From contig JAFZOV010000038.1 of the NCBI GenBank assembly GCA_017550445.1, positions 1-64,000 on the forward strand: DNA of 64,000 nt, written 5' to 3'. Numbering within the stretch: the first letter of the stretch is position 1; every line of letters begins with the position of its first letter. A program made the translations under genes and the position numbers. The stretch is from Fibrobacter sp. (GTDB lineage Bacteria > Fibrobacterota > Fibrobacteria > Fibrobacterales > Fibrobacteraceae). Positions 16,026 through 24,264 of the stretch are shown one piece after another. The notes under the pieces were generated by a model. The model did no database searches and was not told the DNA's origin. It worked only from the letters and a program-made list of their open reading frames with translations.

Positions 16026-16808
16026 ATGAGAAAGAGAATTTTTACACTGATTTTGCTTTTTAGCACCCTCACCTTCGCCGATAGAATTGTCATAGACACT
16101 TCCATGGCGACCTCCACCGAAAACGACTACAAGGATTTCGAAGACCGAGGATCATTCGGTCCCTACGTTGAATTCTCCAACATCAAGATGAAAAACGTGG
16201 TGTATTCCTACAAAGTCAACGGCATCAAGGAAGACATCAATATCGACAACACCTACATTTACGGTGCCTCGGGAAGCCTCCCTCTTACAGAATGGTTCGA
16301 CATTTACCTGATGGCCGGCTACCAGTACTTGGGAATAAGCCACAAGCCCCGCAACAGGGACAAAGCCTACCAGCTGCTCGCCGAAGAACTAGAATTTGCA
16401 GACGATTTTTTCGAAGCCTCGTTTGATTCCACCGATATCGAAGGCCGCCACGAAATCCACACCGCCCTTTTCCAGCTGGGCTTCGATTTCGCGCTGCCGC
16501 TGGTAATGAACTACAGGCATCAATTCATGATCAAGCTTTATGCTTTTGGCGGTGCCGTATTCGGCAAAACCTTCTTCGGTGACGACACCAAGTTCACCTC
16601 CCCCGCCATTTACGGATACGCCTACGGCGCAGGAGTCCGTATGGCCTGGCATAGTTTCTTCCTTTCTTCGGGCTTCAGAAATAGCCACGAATACTTCCAC
16701 ACTTATTTCGAACGCAAGACAGGAACCGATCGCGAAAACGACGAATTCATGCTCGATTTCGACACGTATTTCCAGCCCTACGTAAGCCTCGGAATTACGC
16801 TGTTCTAA
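16026..16808 (+). CDS. Outer-membrane beta-barrel-like protein, unknown
   Basis: The 260-residue protein has a signal peptide (MRKRIFTLILLFSTLTFA) and then alternating hydrophobic/polar strands rich in Tyr, Phe and Gly (YIYGASGSLPLTEWFDIYLM, IKLYAFGGAVFGKTFF, YGYAYGAGVRMAWHSFFLSS), ending in Phe (VSLGITLF) as many barrel proteins do. That fits a small outer-membrane barrel; no family is recognised. An AT-rich TTTATATATTT lies ~15 nt upstream of the ATG, resembling a -10 region. The stop codon abuts the stop of the convergent MltD-like gene with no spacer. Confidence 0.75.
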   Translation: MRKRIFTLILLFSTLTFADRIVIDTSMATSTENDYKDFEDRGSFGPYVEFSNIKMKNVVYSYKVNGIKEDINIDNTYIYGASGSLPLTEWFDIYLMAGYQYLGISHKPRNRDKAYQLLAEELEFADDFFEASFDSTDIEGRHEIHTALFQLGFDFALPLVMNYRHQFMIKLYAFGGAVFGKTFFGDDTKFTSPAIYGYAYGAGVRMAWHSFFLSSGFRNSHEYFHTYFERKTGTDRENDEFMLDFDTYFQPYVSLGITLF

Positions 16809-19043
16809 TTACTGCTTGATTTTCAGCTTTTCACCGACCTTGATCTTGGTGTCCGTCAGGTCGTTCCACTTCACGATTTCTTCGATGGTCACCTTATATT
16901 GGCGAGCGATGTCCCAGAGACCCTCGCCTTTTTTGACGGTGTGAACCTTGAGACCCGTATCTTGCGGGGTACCGGCCACTTTCAACTTCTGCCCAACGCT
17001 CAAGTTGGTAGAATTTCCCATGTTGTTCAGTTCCTGGATTTTTGCCACGCTAGTCCCGAACTTGCGAGAAATACTGGTCAAATTATCCCCGGACTGAACC
17101 GTATAAACAGAAGTCTTTTCGTTCGAAGTTTTCGGCTTGGAGGCGGTCTTCGTTTCGGACTTGGCAGTCTTCTTGTCAGCCTTTTTGCGCACGTATTCGG
17201 GAATTACCAGGGAATCGCCCACAGAAAGGCGGCGGCTAAAGCCCTGATTTTCCTGCATAAGCATCACGACCGGGACATCGAAAGTCTTGGCAATGGCCGC
17301 AAAGGAATCCCCTTCACGAACAACATACTTTTCGCCCTTGGCCATTTTCGGGCGGTTATTTTCAACCTGGGGCTTCGGTTCGGGTTTAGATACCACCAAG
17401 GTATCCCCTTCTTTAATGAAGGATGCTGCATCCAGGGAATTCCAGGAGCGGACAGAATCCTGAGAAATACCGAACTTACGGGCTACAGAGGCAATATTGT
17501 CGGAAGGCTGAACGATATAGGTACGGACCTTTTCGGGCTTTTTGCCGCGGTTGGCCTTGGGCTTGGGAGTCACCTTGATGGGAATCAACAGGGACTGGCC
17601 CGCGCGAATGCGGGTATTCTTCATGTCGTTGGCCTGTTGCAACTCGGAAACCTTGATACCGTACTGACGCGCAATCATCCCCAGATTTTCGCCCTTGCGG
17701 ACCTTGTGGTGGTGCCAGCTTGAAAAATTATTTTTTTCCATCTTGTCGTAGCCATCGACAAAGGCGGCACGGGTTCCCACCGGCAGGCGCAACAGGTAAG
17801 ATTCCTTGTTCGGCGGCGTGCACCACTTGACCAATTCCATATTCAAGACGCGCAGCGTATCTTCGGTGACATTCAAAAGCTTAGCCACTTCTTCCAGCGG
17901 GAAAGAATCATACACCGTCACCGTATCGAAATCGGGCTGATAAGTTTTTTCCACCGTCATTTCGTACTGTTCGGGATAATGGCCAATTACCATAGCAGCC
18001 AAAATGCGCGGCACATAGCGCATGGTTTCCTTGGGGAGTTCCAAGTCCCAATAAGTAACGGCAAGAGAGGTGTCGCGGGTAGAATCCTGCTGCATTTCGC
18101 GGACGAGCCTGCGCACGCGACCTTCGCCGCAGTTGTAGGCAGCCATGGCCAACAGCCAGTCCCCAAATTCATCATGCAGTCGGTTCAAGTACCTAAGAGC
18201 AGCCATGGTCGCCTTTTCCGGATTGCGACGCATATCTACCCAGTAATCCACTTCCAGGCCGTAGCGTTTGCCGGTTTCGGGAATAAACTGCCACATGCCC
18301 GACGCCTTGGCGCGGCTATAGGCCTTGACCTTGAAGCCCGATTCTACCAGAGCCAGGTAAATCAAGTCGCGCGGCATTTTCGCCCCGTCCAGCTGGGCGT
18401 AAATCAAGGAATCGTAGGCCGTCTTACGGTTCAGGGAGCCTTCCATAAATGCGCGGGCAGTCGTAGTCATGTAGTAGATTTCCTGCTGCACGCGGTCGTT
18501 AAAGCTCACGGGGAGAGTAAACTGCGATACATCCAAAGTATCCAGGAAACTTTCGATTACCTGAAGGGCGGCACTGTCGGCCTCGCTTTCATCCAAAGCA
18601 TCGATACCTTCGATGGACACTTCGTTTCGCGTATAGTTATCGGCGCTCTGGCCCATTTCCGCTACATTGGGATACACTTCATCCAAGGCACGCACAATAC
18701 GGAGGGGCATCTTGACCCGGTAAGCAGAATCTTCGGCGGCAGAAACATTCTTGTAGGTAGAATCGAACTTTTCGGACACCAGCTGCCTTAAGGATTCGTC
18801 CAGATAATGCCTTGCCAGGAGCCATTCCTGGTTATCCATAGCCTGCAAAGCGTACTGGTAATAGGTCCAAGAGGGGCGAATGGCCAAGGAATCCGAAATT
18901 TTTTCTTTAAGGGCCCTTTCCGAAAAAGATTCCGTATCGGGAGGAATAGCGGCCTCTACTTTTGGAGTCGTGTCAGGCTTGCTCGCACAACCAGCCATAA
19001 CCAAAAGCAATAAAGAAAATATACCCGAAACGAAATAGTTCAT
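16809..19043 (-). CDS. MltD-like membrane-bound lytic transglycosylase with five LysM domains
   Basis: The 744-residue lipoprotein (VMAGC, Cys 19) has an SLT catalytic domain at ~200-330 with the active glutamate E234 in LIYLALVESGF, then ASGMWQFIPETGKRYGL and AMAAYNCGEGRV. Five LysM repeats follow from ~425 to the end (HKVRKGENLGMIARQYG, YIVQPSDNIASVARKFG, YVVREGDSFAAIAKTFD, YTVQSGDNLTSISRKFG, HTVKKGEGLWDIARQYK). It cleaves peptidoglycan glycan strands at the cell wall. E. coli MltD has fewer LysM units, so binding is extended here. The ATG directly follows the TAG of a 52-residue membrane protein gene (TAGATG). Confidence 0.94.
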   Translation of the reverse strand: MNYFVSGIFSLLLLVMAGCASKPDTTPKVEAAIPPDTESFSERALKEKISDSLAIRPSWTYYQYALQAMDNQEWLLARHYLDESLRQLVSEKFDSTYKNVSAAEDSAYRVKMPLRIVRALDEVYPNVAEMGQSADNYTRNEVSIEGIDALDESEADSAALQVIESFLDTLDVSQFTLPVSFNDRVQQEIYYMTTTARAFMEGSLNRKTAYDSLIYAQLDGAKMPRDLIYLALVESGFKVKAYSRAKASGMWQFIPETGKRYGLEVDYWVDMRRNPEKATMAALRYLNRLHDEFGDWLLAMAAYNCGEGRVRRLVREMQQDSTRDTSLAVTYWDLELPKETMRYVPRILAAMVIGHYPEQYEMTVEKTYQPDFDTVTVYDSFPLEEVAKLLNVTEDTLRVLNMELVKWCTPPNKESYLLRLPVGTRAAFVDGYDKMEKNNFSSWHHHKVRKGENLGMIARQYGIKVSELQQANDMKNTRIRAGQSLLIPIKVTPKPKANRGKKPEKVRTYIVQPSDNIASVARKFGISQDSVRSWNSLDAASFIKEGDTLVVSKPEPKPQVENNRPKMAKGEKYVVREGDSFAAIAKTFDVPVVMLMQENQGFSRRLSVGDSLVIPEYVRKKADKKTAKSETKTASKPKTSNEKTSVYTVQSGDNLTSISRKFGTSVAKIQELNNMGNSTNLSVGQKLKVAGTPQDTGLKVHTVKKGEGLWDIARQYKVTIEEIVKWNDLTDTKIKVGEKLKIKQ

Positions 19044-19202
19044 CTAATTTCCAGTTACCTTTTCTACACCAAACCAAATGACTCCCGCCAGGACAAAGGC
19101 GGCAATCATCTGTAAAACAATAATGATACGATTAATTCGGTAAGCTTTTTGAGACTTACGGTGCCAGGACGGCAGTTCCTGTTTTTCTTCAATTTCCTTC
19201 AT
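19044..19202 (-). CDS. 52-residue single-pass membrane protein upstream of the MltD-like gene
   Basis: The ATG at 19202 opens a 52-codon frame ending in TAG at 19044-19046, immediately before the MltD-like ATG. The product begins MKEIEEKQELPSWHRKSQKA, a charged cytosolic segment, followed by one hydrophobic helix (IIIVLQMIAAFVLAGVIWFG) and a short VEKVTGN tail. Charge bias puts the N-terminus inside. The zero-gap coupling suggests co-translation and a role linked to the transglycosylase, for example in anchoring or regulation, but no family is recognised. The ribosome site is weak. Confidence 0.6.
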   Translation of the reverse strand: MKEIEEKQELPSWHRKSQKAYRINRIIIVLQMIAAFVLAGVIWFGVEKVTGN

Positions 19203-19260
19203 TCCGCTAGAAATATAGTAATTAGCATGAATGAGAAATTTCTATGTTATAGACAGAGTT

Positions 19261-21396
19261 ATGAAAAAGCTGTTTGCCGCACTATGCCTATTGACGATTC
19301 CGGTCCTTGCCCAGGTCGGGATTGTAAAGTCTACAAGCGGCATTCACGCCCCATCGGCAAAGACAAACCCTCAAGGCAACCTGTATATTTCGGGCTCCTT
19401 CGAAATGGCAAGTGACGGAAACACCCTGAGCCTAAACGACGGCTACACCGATTCCAAAGGAAACTTTGTCGCCCTCAACAACAATACGCCATCTAACGAC
19501 GAAACCTTTTTCATGAGTTTTGCCGTTCTGGACAACCTGGAACTGGGATTTTCACTACCGGTTCACTACGAGGGCTACATCAGCAATACGGACCTGGACG
19601 GAATCGGTCTCGGAGACATACAGTTGTCCGCCAAGGGCTCTATTCCTGTAAACGAATGGTTTTACTTGGGTGGAAGCGCCGAAATTATAATCCCTACAGG
19701 GTCTACAGAAAAGGGATTCCGCCCGAGACACCGCTGGTATGTCAAAAACGACGGTGACGCCTACGCATTCACCGCCAACAACGGCGCAACCGACATTGTC
19801 ATCCATTATACCTTTGACTTAAGGCAATACCTGGTTTTCAACGGCTACACCGGAGTCTTGAACGATTTCCAGACCAAGGATAAATATTTGCTCTGGGGCG
19901 TGGGCGTCAATGTATTCCCCGAAAAAACGGCCACCCTCATCTTCGAAGCCTCTGGAGAAAGCCCCTTACGTTCCACCCACTGGGGAAGGCATTTCTTGAA
20001 CAGCCCCTTTAAATTGACCCCGGGCCTACGCATCAACCTTCCCAGCCAAACCTACCTCACCCTTTCGGGAGATATCGGATTCCATTACTTTAAGAATCTG
20101 GATGACGAAGACGCCTTGCAAGTCAATCTGAAATCTGGCGGAGAAAATCTTTATTACCCCATGGCAGGTTCCCCGGAACTGGGTATCGCCATTTCTTTGA
20201 GCAAGATCATTGACTTCAGCTGGAATGACGACGACCACGACGGAGTTATCGACCGCAAGGACATGTGCCCCAACACCTTGAAGGGACAAGCGGTAAACAA
20301 CCGCGGATGCCCCGTGGACGAAGACCTAGACGGAGTTTTGAACATCGTTGACCTGTGTCCCAATACTCCCATGGGACTAGAAGTCGACTACAACGGTTGC
20401 CCCCTGGACCATGACAACGACGGCGTTGCCGATTACCTCGACAAGTGCCCCAACACCGAAGAAGGCTTTGCCGTAGATTCTACCGGCTGTATGCTCGACT
20501 CCGATGGCGACGGCATTGACGACAACAACGACAAATGCAACGAAACGCCCACCGGCGAACCCGTCGGAAAAGACGGCTGCCCCCTGGACCAGGACCACGA
20601 CGGCATTACAAACGACTTGGACCAATGCCCCGACACCCCCGAAGGCATTTCCATCGACAAACGCGGCTGCCCGCTAGACTTTGACGGCGATGGCGTTCCC
20701 GACGACCTTGACAAATGCCCCAACAGTAAGCTTGGCGAACTCGTCGGCGAATCGGGATGCCCGCTAGACACCGACAAGGACGGCGTCCCTGACACGAAGG
20801 ACGCATGCGCCGACACTCCCGAAGGCGTAACGGTGAACATTGACGGATGCCGCATCGACCAAGATGGCGATGGTATTTTCGATGAAGACGACAAGTGCCC
20901 CGGCACTCCCGAAGGCGCCCCCATCGACAGCCTGGGCTGTCCCCTGGATTCCGACGATGACGGCGTGGCAGATTGGGCGGACCAGTGCCCAGGTACCCAG
21001 GCAGGAGCATTCATCGACATTTCGGGTTGCCCCACCAATCCCAGGCAGAACTTCAACATTTTCGCCAAACAGATCCGGTTTAAGGGCCAAGACACCGTTC
21101 TGTACAATTCCAGCTATACCGCCCTGAACGACATCGTTTACCACATGCGCCAATACCCCGTAAACCTAGAAATCCAGTGTTCGGCAAGCGATGCCTCCGG
21201 TGAAAACGCAATGCGCGTTTCAAGCGAACGCGCCGAGCACATTTACAATTATTTGGTAAAGAAAGGCATCAGCAAGGACCGCCTCAAATTCCAAGGCTTT
21301 GGCAAAAAACTTCCGCCTACACTGACTCAAAAGAACGAGAGCACCGACGTCATTCGCTTTATTCCTAGCAGAGAAACCGAACCTGCTAAGAAGTAA
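19261..21396 (+). CDS. OmpA-family outer-membrane protein with nine thrombospondin type-3 repeats
   Basis: ATG 19261 is chosen because MKKLFAALCLLTIPVLA is a signal peptide; the frame is open for ten more codons upstream. Residues ~20-320 form a beta-barrel-like region. Next come nine calcium-binding TSP3 units of the DxDxDGVxDxxDxCPxTPxG type (for example DQDHDGITNDLDQCPDTPEG), each with paired Cys. The C-terminal ~115 residues are an OmpA peptidoglycan-binding domain (RVSSERAEHIYNYLVKKGIS, LKFQGFGKKLPP). Such proteins link the outer membrane to the cell wall. OmpA/TSP3 proteins are abundant in Fibrobacter and Bacteroidota outer membranes. Confidence 0.92.
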   Translation: MKKLFAALCLLTIPVLAQVGIVKSTSGIHAPSAKTNPQGNLYISGSFEMASDGNTLSLNDGYTDSKGNFVALNNNTPSNDETFFMSFAVLDNLELGFSLPVHYEGYISNTDLDGIGLGDIQLSAKGSIPVNEWFYLGGSAEIIIPTGSTEKGFRPRHRWYVKNDGDAYAFTANNGATDIVIHYTFDLRQYLVFNGYTGVLNDFQTKDKYLLWGVGVNVFPEKTATLIFEASGESPLRSTHWGRHFLNSPFKLTPGLRINLPSQTYLTLSGDIGFHYFKNLDDEDALQVNLKSGGENLYYPMAGSPELGIAISLSKIIDFSWNDDDHDGVIDRKDMCPNTLKGQAVNNRGCPVDEDLDGVLNIVDLCPNTPMGLEVDYNGCPLDHDNDGVADYLDKCPNTEEGFAVDSTGCMLDSDGDGIDDNNDKCNETPTGEPVGKDGCPLDQDHDGITNDLDQCPDTPEGISIDKRGCPLDFDGDGVPDDLDKCPNSKLGELVGESGCPLDTDKDGVPDTKDACADTPEGVTVNIDGCRIDQDGDGIFDEDDKCPGTPEGAPIDSLGCPLDSDDDGVADWADQCPGTQAGAFIDISGCPTNPRQNFNIFAKQIRFKGQDTVLYNSSYTALNDIVYHMRQYPVNLEIQCSASDASGENAMRVSSERAEHIYNYLVKKGISKDRLKFQGFGKKLPPTLTQKNESTDVIRFIPSRETEPAKK

Positions 21397-21447
21397 CTAT
21401 AACTTTTTTCTATATTTGGGCTTCCCCAAACAAAAAAAGGATTTCTT

Positions 21448-22050
21448 ATGAAGATTGCCGACAAGACCGTTGTCCAGATGCACTACACCCTGACCTCCGA
21501 CGAAGGCAAGGTCATCGATTCCTCCGAAGGCCGCGACCCGCTGCAGTACATTCAGGGCGCCCACATGATCGTGGTGGGTCTTGAAAAGGCTATGGTCGGC
21601 CACGATGTCGGCGACAAGTTCGACGTCAAGGTGATTCCCTCTGAAGGCTACGGCGAATACAACGAAGAAATGACCCAGGAAGTTCCGCTGGACGTTTTCC
21701 AGGGAGTAGACAAGGTCGTGGAAGGCATGATGTTCTACGCCCAGACGCCCGCAGGCCCGATGCCGATTCGCGTAAAGTCCGTCGCAGAAAAGACTGCCGT
21801 GATTGACGCCAACCATGAACTCGCCGGCCAGAACCTGAACTTCGCCATCGAAGTTGTGTCAGTGCGCGAAGCCACCGAAGAAGAACTGAACCCCGGTCAC
21901 CACTGCTGCTGCGGCGGCAAGGGCGAAGGCGAATGCAAGTGCGGCGAAGAAGGCCACGAATGCGAATGTGGCGGCGAAGGCCACAAGGAAAACTGCGACG
22001 GTAACGGTGGTTGCGGTTGCCCCAACCACGACAAGCACCACGGTAAATAA
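21448..22050 (+). CDS. slyD: SlyD-like FKBP-type peptidyl-prolyl isomerase with metal-binding tail
   Basis: The 200-residue protein starts with the FKBP fold (YTLTSDEGKVIDSSEGRDPLQYIQG, VGDKFDVKVIPSEGYGEY), then the insert-in-flap chaperone domain and DANHELAGQNLNFAIEVV. From ~150 on, the tail is almost only Cys, His, Gly, Glu and Lys (HHCCCGG, ECKCGEEGHECECGGEGH, CGCPNHDKHHG). In E. coli SlyD a similar tail binds nickel and supports metallocentre assembly. AAGGATT lies upstream of ATG 21448. It is cytosolic and acts in proline isomerisation and folding, possibly with nickel delivery. Confidence 0.93.
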   Translation: MKIADKTVVQMHYTLTSDEGKVIDSSEGRDPLQYIQGAHMIVVGLEKAMVGHDVGDKFDVKVIPSEGYGEYNEEMTQEVPLDVFQGVDKVVEGMMFYAQTPAGPMPIRVKSVAEKTAVIDANHELAGQNLNFAIEVVSVREATEEELNPGHHCCCGGKGEGECKCGEEGHECECGGEGHKENCDGNGGCGCPNHDKHHGK

Positions 22051-22072
22051 CTAGGAATTAGAATCTAGGAAC
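22051..22072. repeat. Short TAGGAAT-type heptad array after slyD
   Basis: TAGGAAT, TAGAATC, TAGGAAC, TA follow at 7-bp steps right after the slyD stop. It is a single-arm, degenerate copy. Confidence 0.55.
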
Positions 22073-22073
22073 T

Positions 22074-22100
22074 AAAAAAGCAGGCTTCGCCTGCTTTTTT
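22074..22100 (+). terminator. Bidirectional terminator between slyD and a convergent lipoprotein gene
   Basis: AAAAAAGCAGGC and GCCTGCTTTTTT pair around TTC; there are A/T runs on both sides, so it can end transcripts from both directions. Confidence 0.93.
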
Positions 22101-22121
22101 CAATTAATATAGAGTAGTCAA

Positions 22122-23288
22122 CTACTCGTATTCCGGGAGAGACCATTCCGTGGGCATCGACCCGGGATCGTCATGCTTGTAGGTAAAGCCCTTTTCAGGG
22201 TCAAGCTTATCCACAGAGCCCTTTACCGCAGAGACACAAGTTCTACCACTCTCCTTATTAATGGAGCAGGTGGTGTTTTTCATCAGCAACTGGTCACCGT
22301 ACACATCCCATGTACCAGACCTCTTTTCTTGCTGAGCCTTTTTCAAAGTCACTTCGACATTGTGGTTACCTAGGCTATCCAGCTTAAGAGACCACTTGTA
22401 ATTGTCATCGTAGGCTACCCAGGTACCAACAAGCTTGCTGCGGTCGACATCCTTATACTTGAGCGTAGACTTGGAGCAGCTCATATCGTCGCCAGCCACG
22501 ATGGACATGTTGAAATCACCGTCAAGTTCGGCAGAAACCAGAGAGTAGACGGATTTGTCGAAGAATACCGGGAGCATCAGCAAGTAGCCGCGCTGGATAT
22601 CGTAATAACCAGCGGACCAACTAGTCGAATCGCCGTTCGTTTCTTCAACAACGTAACGATCCTTGAAGAACGAGTAGACCTGTTTCAAATCTCCGTTCTT
22701 GCAAGAAAGCTTGACGCCCTTCAAATCGGCGGCATTCGTAATGGTATTCTGTTCTTTTTCTATGCTGACCGGTTCAACATCCTTGAACTTGCCACCATTG
22801 ATAGACACCTGCAACTGGTCTTTTTCATTGACAATGAACTTGAGTTCGCCTGAATCTTCAAAGAACTTCTGCATCTTGTCGGCACTCTTGGATTCGACGC
22901 CCATAAAGGAGCCGTTTTCGGTCCCAAATTCAATGACACCGTCCTTGAATTCCGAACGGACTGCAATCCATGCCGGATCTTCAATCCACAGAGAGAACAC
23001 CCCCTGCTTGGCACCTACAGCAAGATACAAATCCGTACCGAACATTTCGCCGAGAGACATGTTCTTTTCCAAGTCTTCCAGCGTGGCCGCACGGGTACCC
23101 TTGGGGGCATCGGCTTCCTTGGAAGAAGAGGACTTTGCAGTCGAAGAAGAAGATTCTTCTACACTAGAAGAGGAATCGTCATCACCGCGTTCCACATTAG
23201 AAGAATTATCATCGCTGCCACAAGCGGCTAGCATCAAAGACATTGCAAAGGCGGAAGATACCACCGCCGAACAGGCTTTAAAATTCAT
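22122..23288 (-). CDS. Secreted lipoprotein with poly-Ser linker, unknown function
   Basis: ATG 23288 is supported by GAGGT 4-5 nt upstream and by the signal MNFKACSAVVSSAFAMSLML followed by AAC lipobox; upstream in-frame codons are not a signal peptide. The mature protein opens with an acidic poly-Ser linker (DDDSSSSVEESSSS), a trait of Fibrobacter surface proteins. The remaining ~320 residues are beta-rich. Two segments look like lipocalin/heat-stable-inhibitor style strands: KLVGTWVAYDDNYKWSLKLD and KRSGTWDVYGDQLLMKNTTC. It has paired Cys near the C-terminus. No family is assigned. Confidence 0.82.
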   Translation of the reverse strand: MNFKACSAVVSSAFAMSLMLAACGSDDNSSNVERGDDDSSSSVEESSSSTAKSSSSKEADAPKGTRAATLEDLEKNMSLGEMFGTDLYLAVGAKQGVFSLWIEDPAWIAVRSEFKDGVIEFGTENGSFMGVESKSADKMQKFFEDSGELKFIVNEKDQLQVSINGGKFKDVEPVSIEKEQNTITNAADLKGVKLSCKNGDLKQVYSFFKDRYVVEETNGDSTSWSAGYYDIQRGYLLMLPVFFDKSVYSLVSAELDGDFNMSIVAGDDMSCSKSTLKYKDVDRSKLVGTWVAYDDNYKWSLKLDSLGNHNVEVTLKKAQQEKRSGTWDVYGDQLLMKNTTCSINKESGRTCVSAVKGSVDKLDPEKGFTYKHDDPGSMPTEWSLPEYE

Positions 23289-23377
23289 ACATACCTCGTT
23301 TTCTGCATAGAATATACACAAAAAAAGGGACAATGTAAATATTTGTCGATTTTTTGTGATAAAAAACGCTTTTTGAC

Positions 23378-24262
23378 TCAATTTTTTAAGGGTGCACCGG
23401 GATTGTACCCCAAATCGGCCTTGGCATTCTCGATATCGGGAGCTGCGTCATACAAAAATCCCGCAAGGGCCTGCTCCGCCGTGACGGGCTTTCCGCCAAT
23501 CCAGCTTTTGAGCACCGCAAGCTTTTTAGCGATCCACCAGGGTACCGGCACCATCAAATGACGCTTTTTAGCCAACTTCAAGACAGCTTTTGCCATATCC
23601 GCCATCGAAAGCACCTTTTCGCCAGCCAGGGCGTATGTTTTTGCAACGGCGTTTTCAGAAAGGCCGGCCAGGGCAATTCCCTTGACCAAATCGACACTCT
23701 TGACAGGCCGCTTAAGGCATTTGCCCCCACCGGGCAAAAAATACACCGGAAAACGGCGCACATAGTCGGCATACATGTTAAATTCGATTCCGCCGCCATA
23801 ACCCACAGGCTCCCCGATTACCAGCGTCGGGCGCACAATGGTCCATGGGATGCCGGAATCCCTGACGCAAGACTCCCCCGCCAATTTACTTTTGCCGTAT
23901 TCCGTAAGTACGGGATACGTCACCGAAATGCTTGACACATAGACCAGGCGCCTTACACCGGCCTCTTGGGCGGCGGCAACCACATTGCGGGTCCCGCCGG
24001 CATTGATGCGTTCGAAGGCGCCCGATTTTGTAGAAAGGAGGATAGCGGCCAGGTGGTAGACCAGGTCTACGCCCTCAAAAGCCTTGCGAATCGAATTCGC
24101 GTCCGATACATCCCCATAAAAAACCTCCACCCCCTCGGGTAAAAACCCAGCCTGGGTATCGCCCGGGAGCACAAGCACGCGAACACACACATCACGGGCT
24201 AAAAGTTCCCGACAGAGCGCCTTCCCTACGACGCCTGCGCCACCCGTCACCAAAGCAATCAT
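23378..24262 (-). CDS. Extended SDR / NAD-dependent epimerase-dehydratase family protein
   Basis: The 294-residue protein begins with the Rossmann motif VTGGAGVVGKAL and has YHLAA, the SSISVTYP strand and the catalytic YGKSK (YxxxK). These place it in the extended SDR family that acts on NDP-sugars or sterol-like substrates; the substrate is unknown. It is cytosolic. ATG 24262 lies 2 nt after the stop of the DnaA-type gene, so the two are co-transcribed although functionally unrelated by eye. Confidence 0.9.
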   Translation of the reverse strand: MIALVTGGAGVVGKALCRELLARDVCVRVLVLPGDTQAGFLPEGVEVFYGDVSDANSIRKAFEGVDLVYHLAAILLSTKSGAFERINAGGTRNVVAAAQEAGVRRLVYVSSISVTYPVLTEYGKSKLAGESCVRDSGIPWTIVRPTLVIGEPVGYGGGIEFNMYADYVRRFPVYFLPGGGKCLKRPVKSVDLVKGIALAGLSENAVAKTYALAGEKVLSMADMAKAVLKLAKKRHLMVPVPWWIAKKLAVLKSWIGGKPVTAEQALAGFLYDAAPDIENAKADLGYNPGAPLKN

Positions 24263-24264
24263 TG

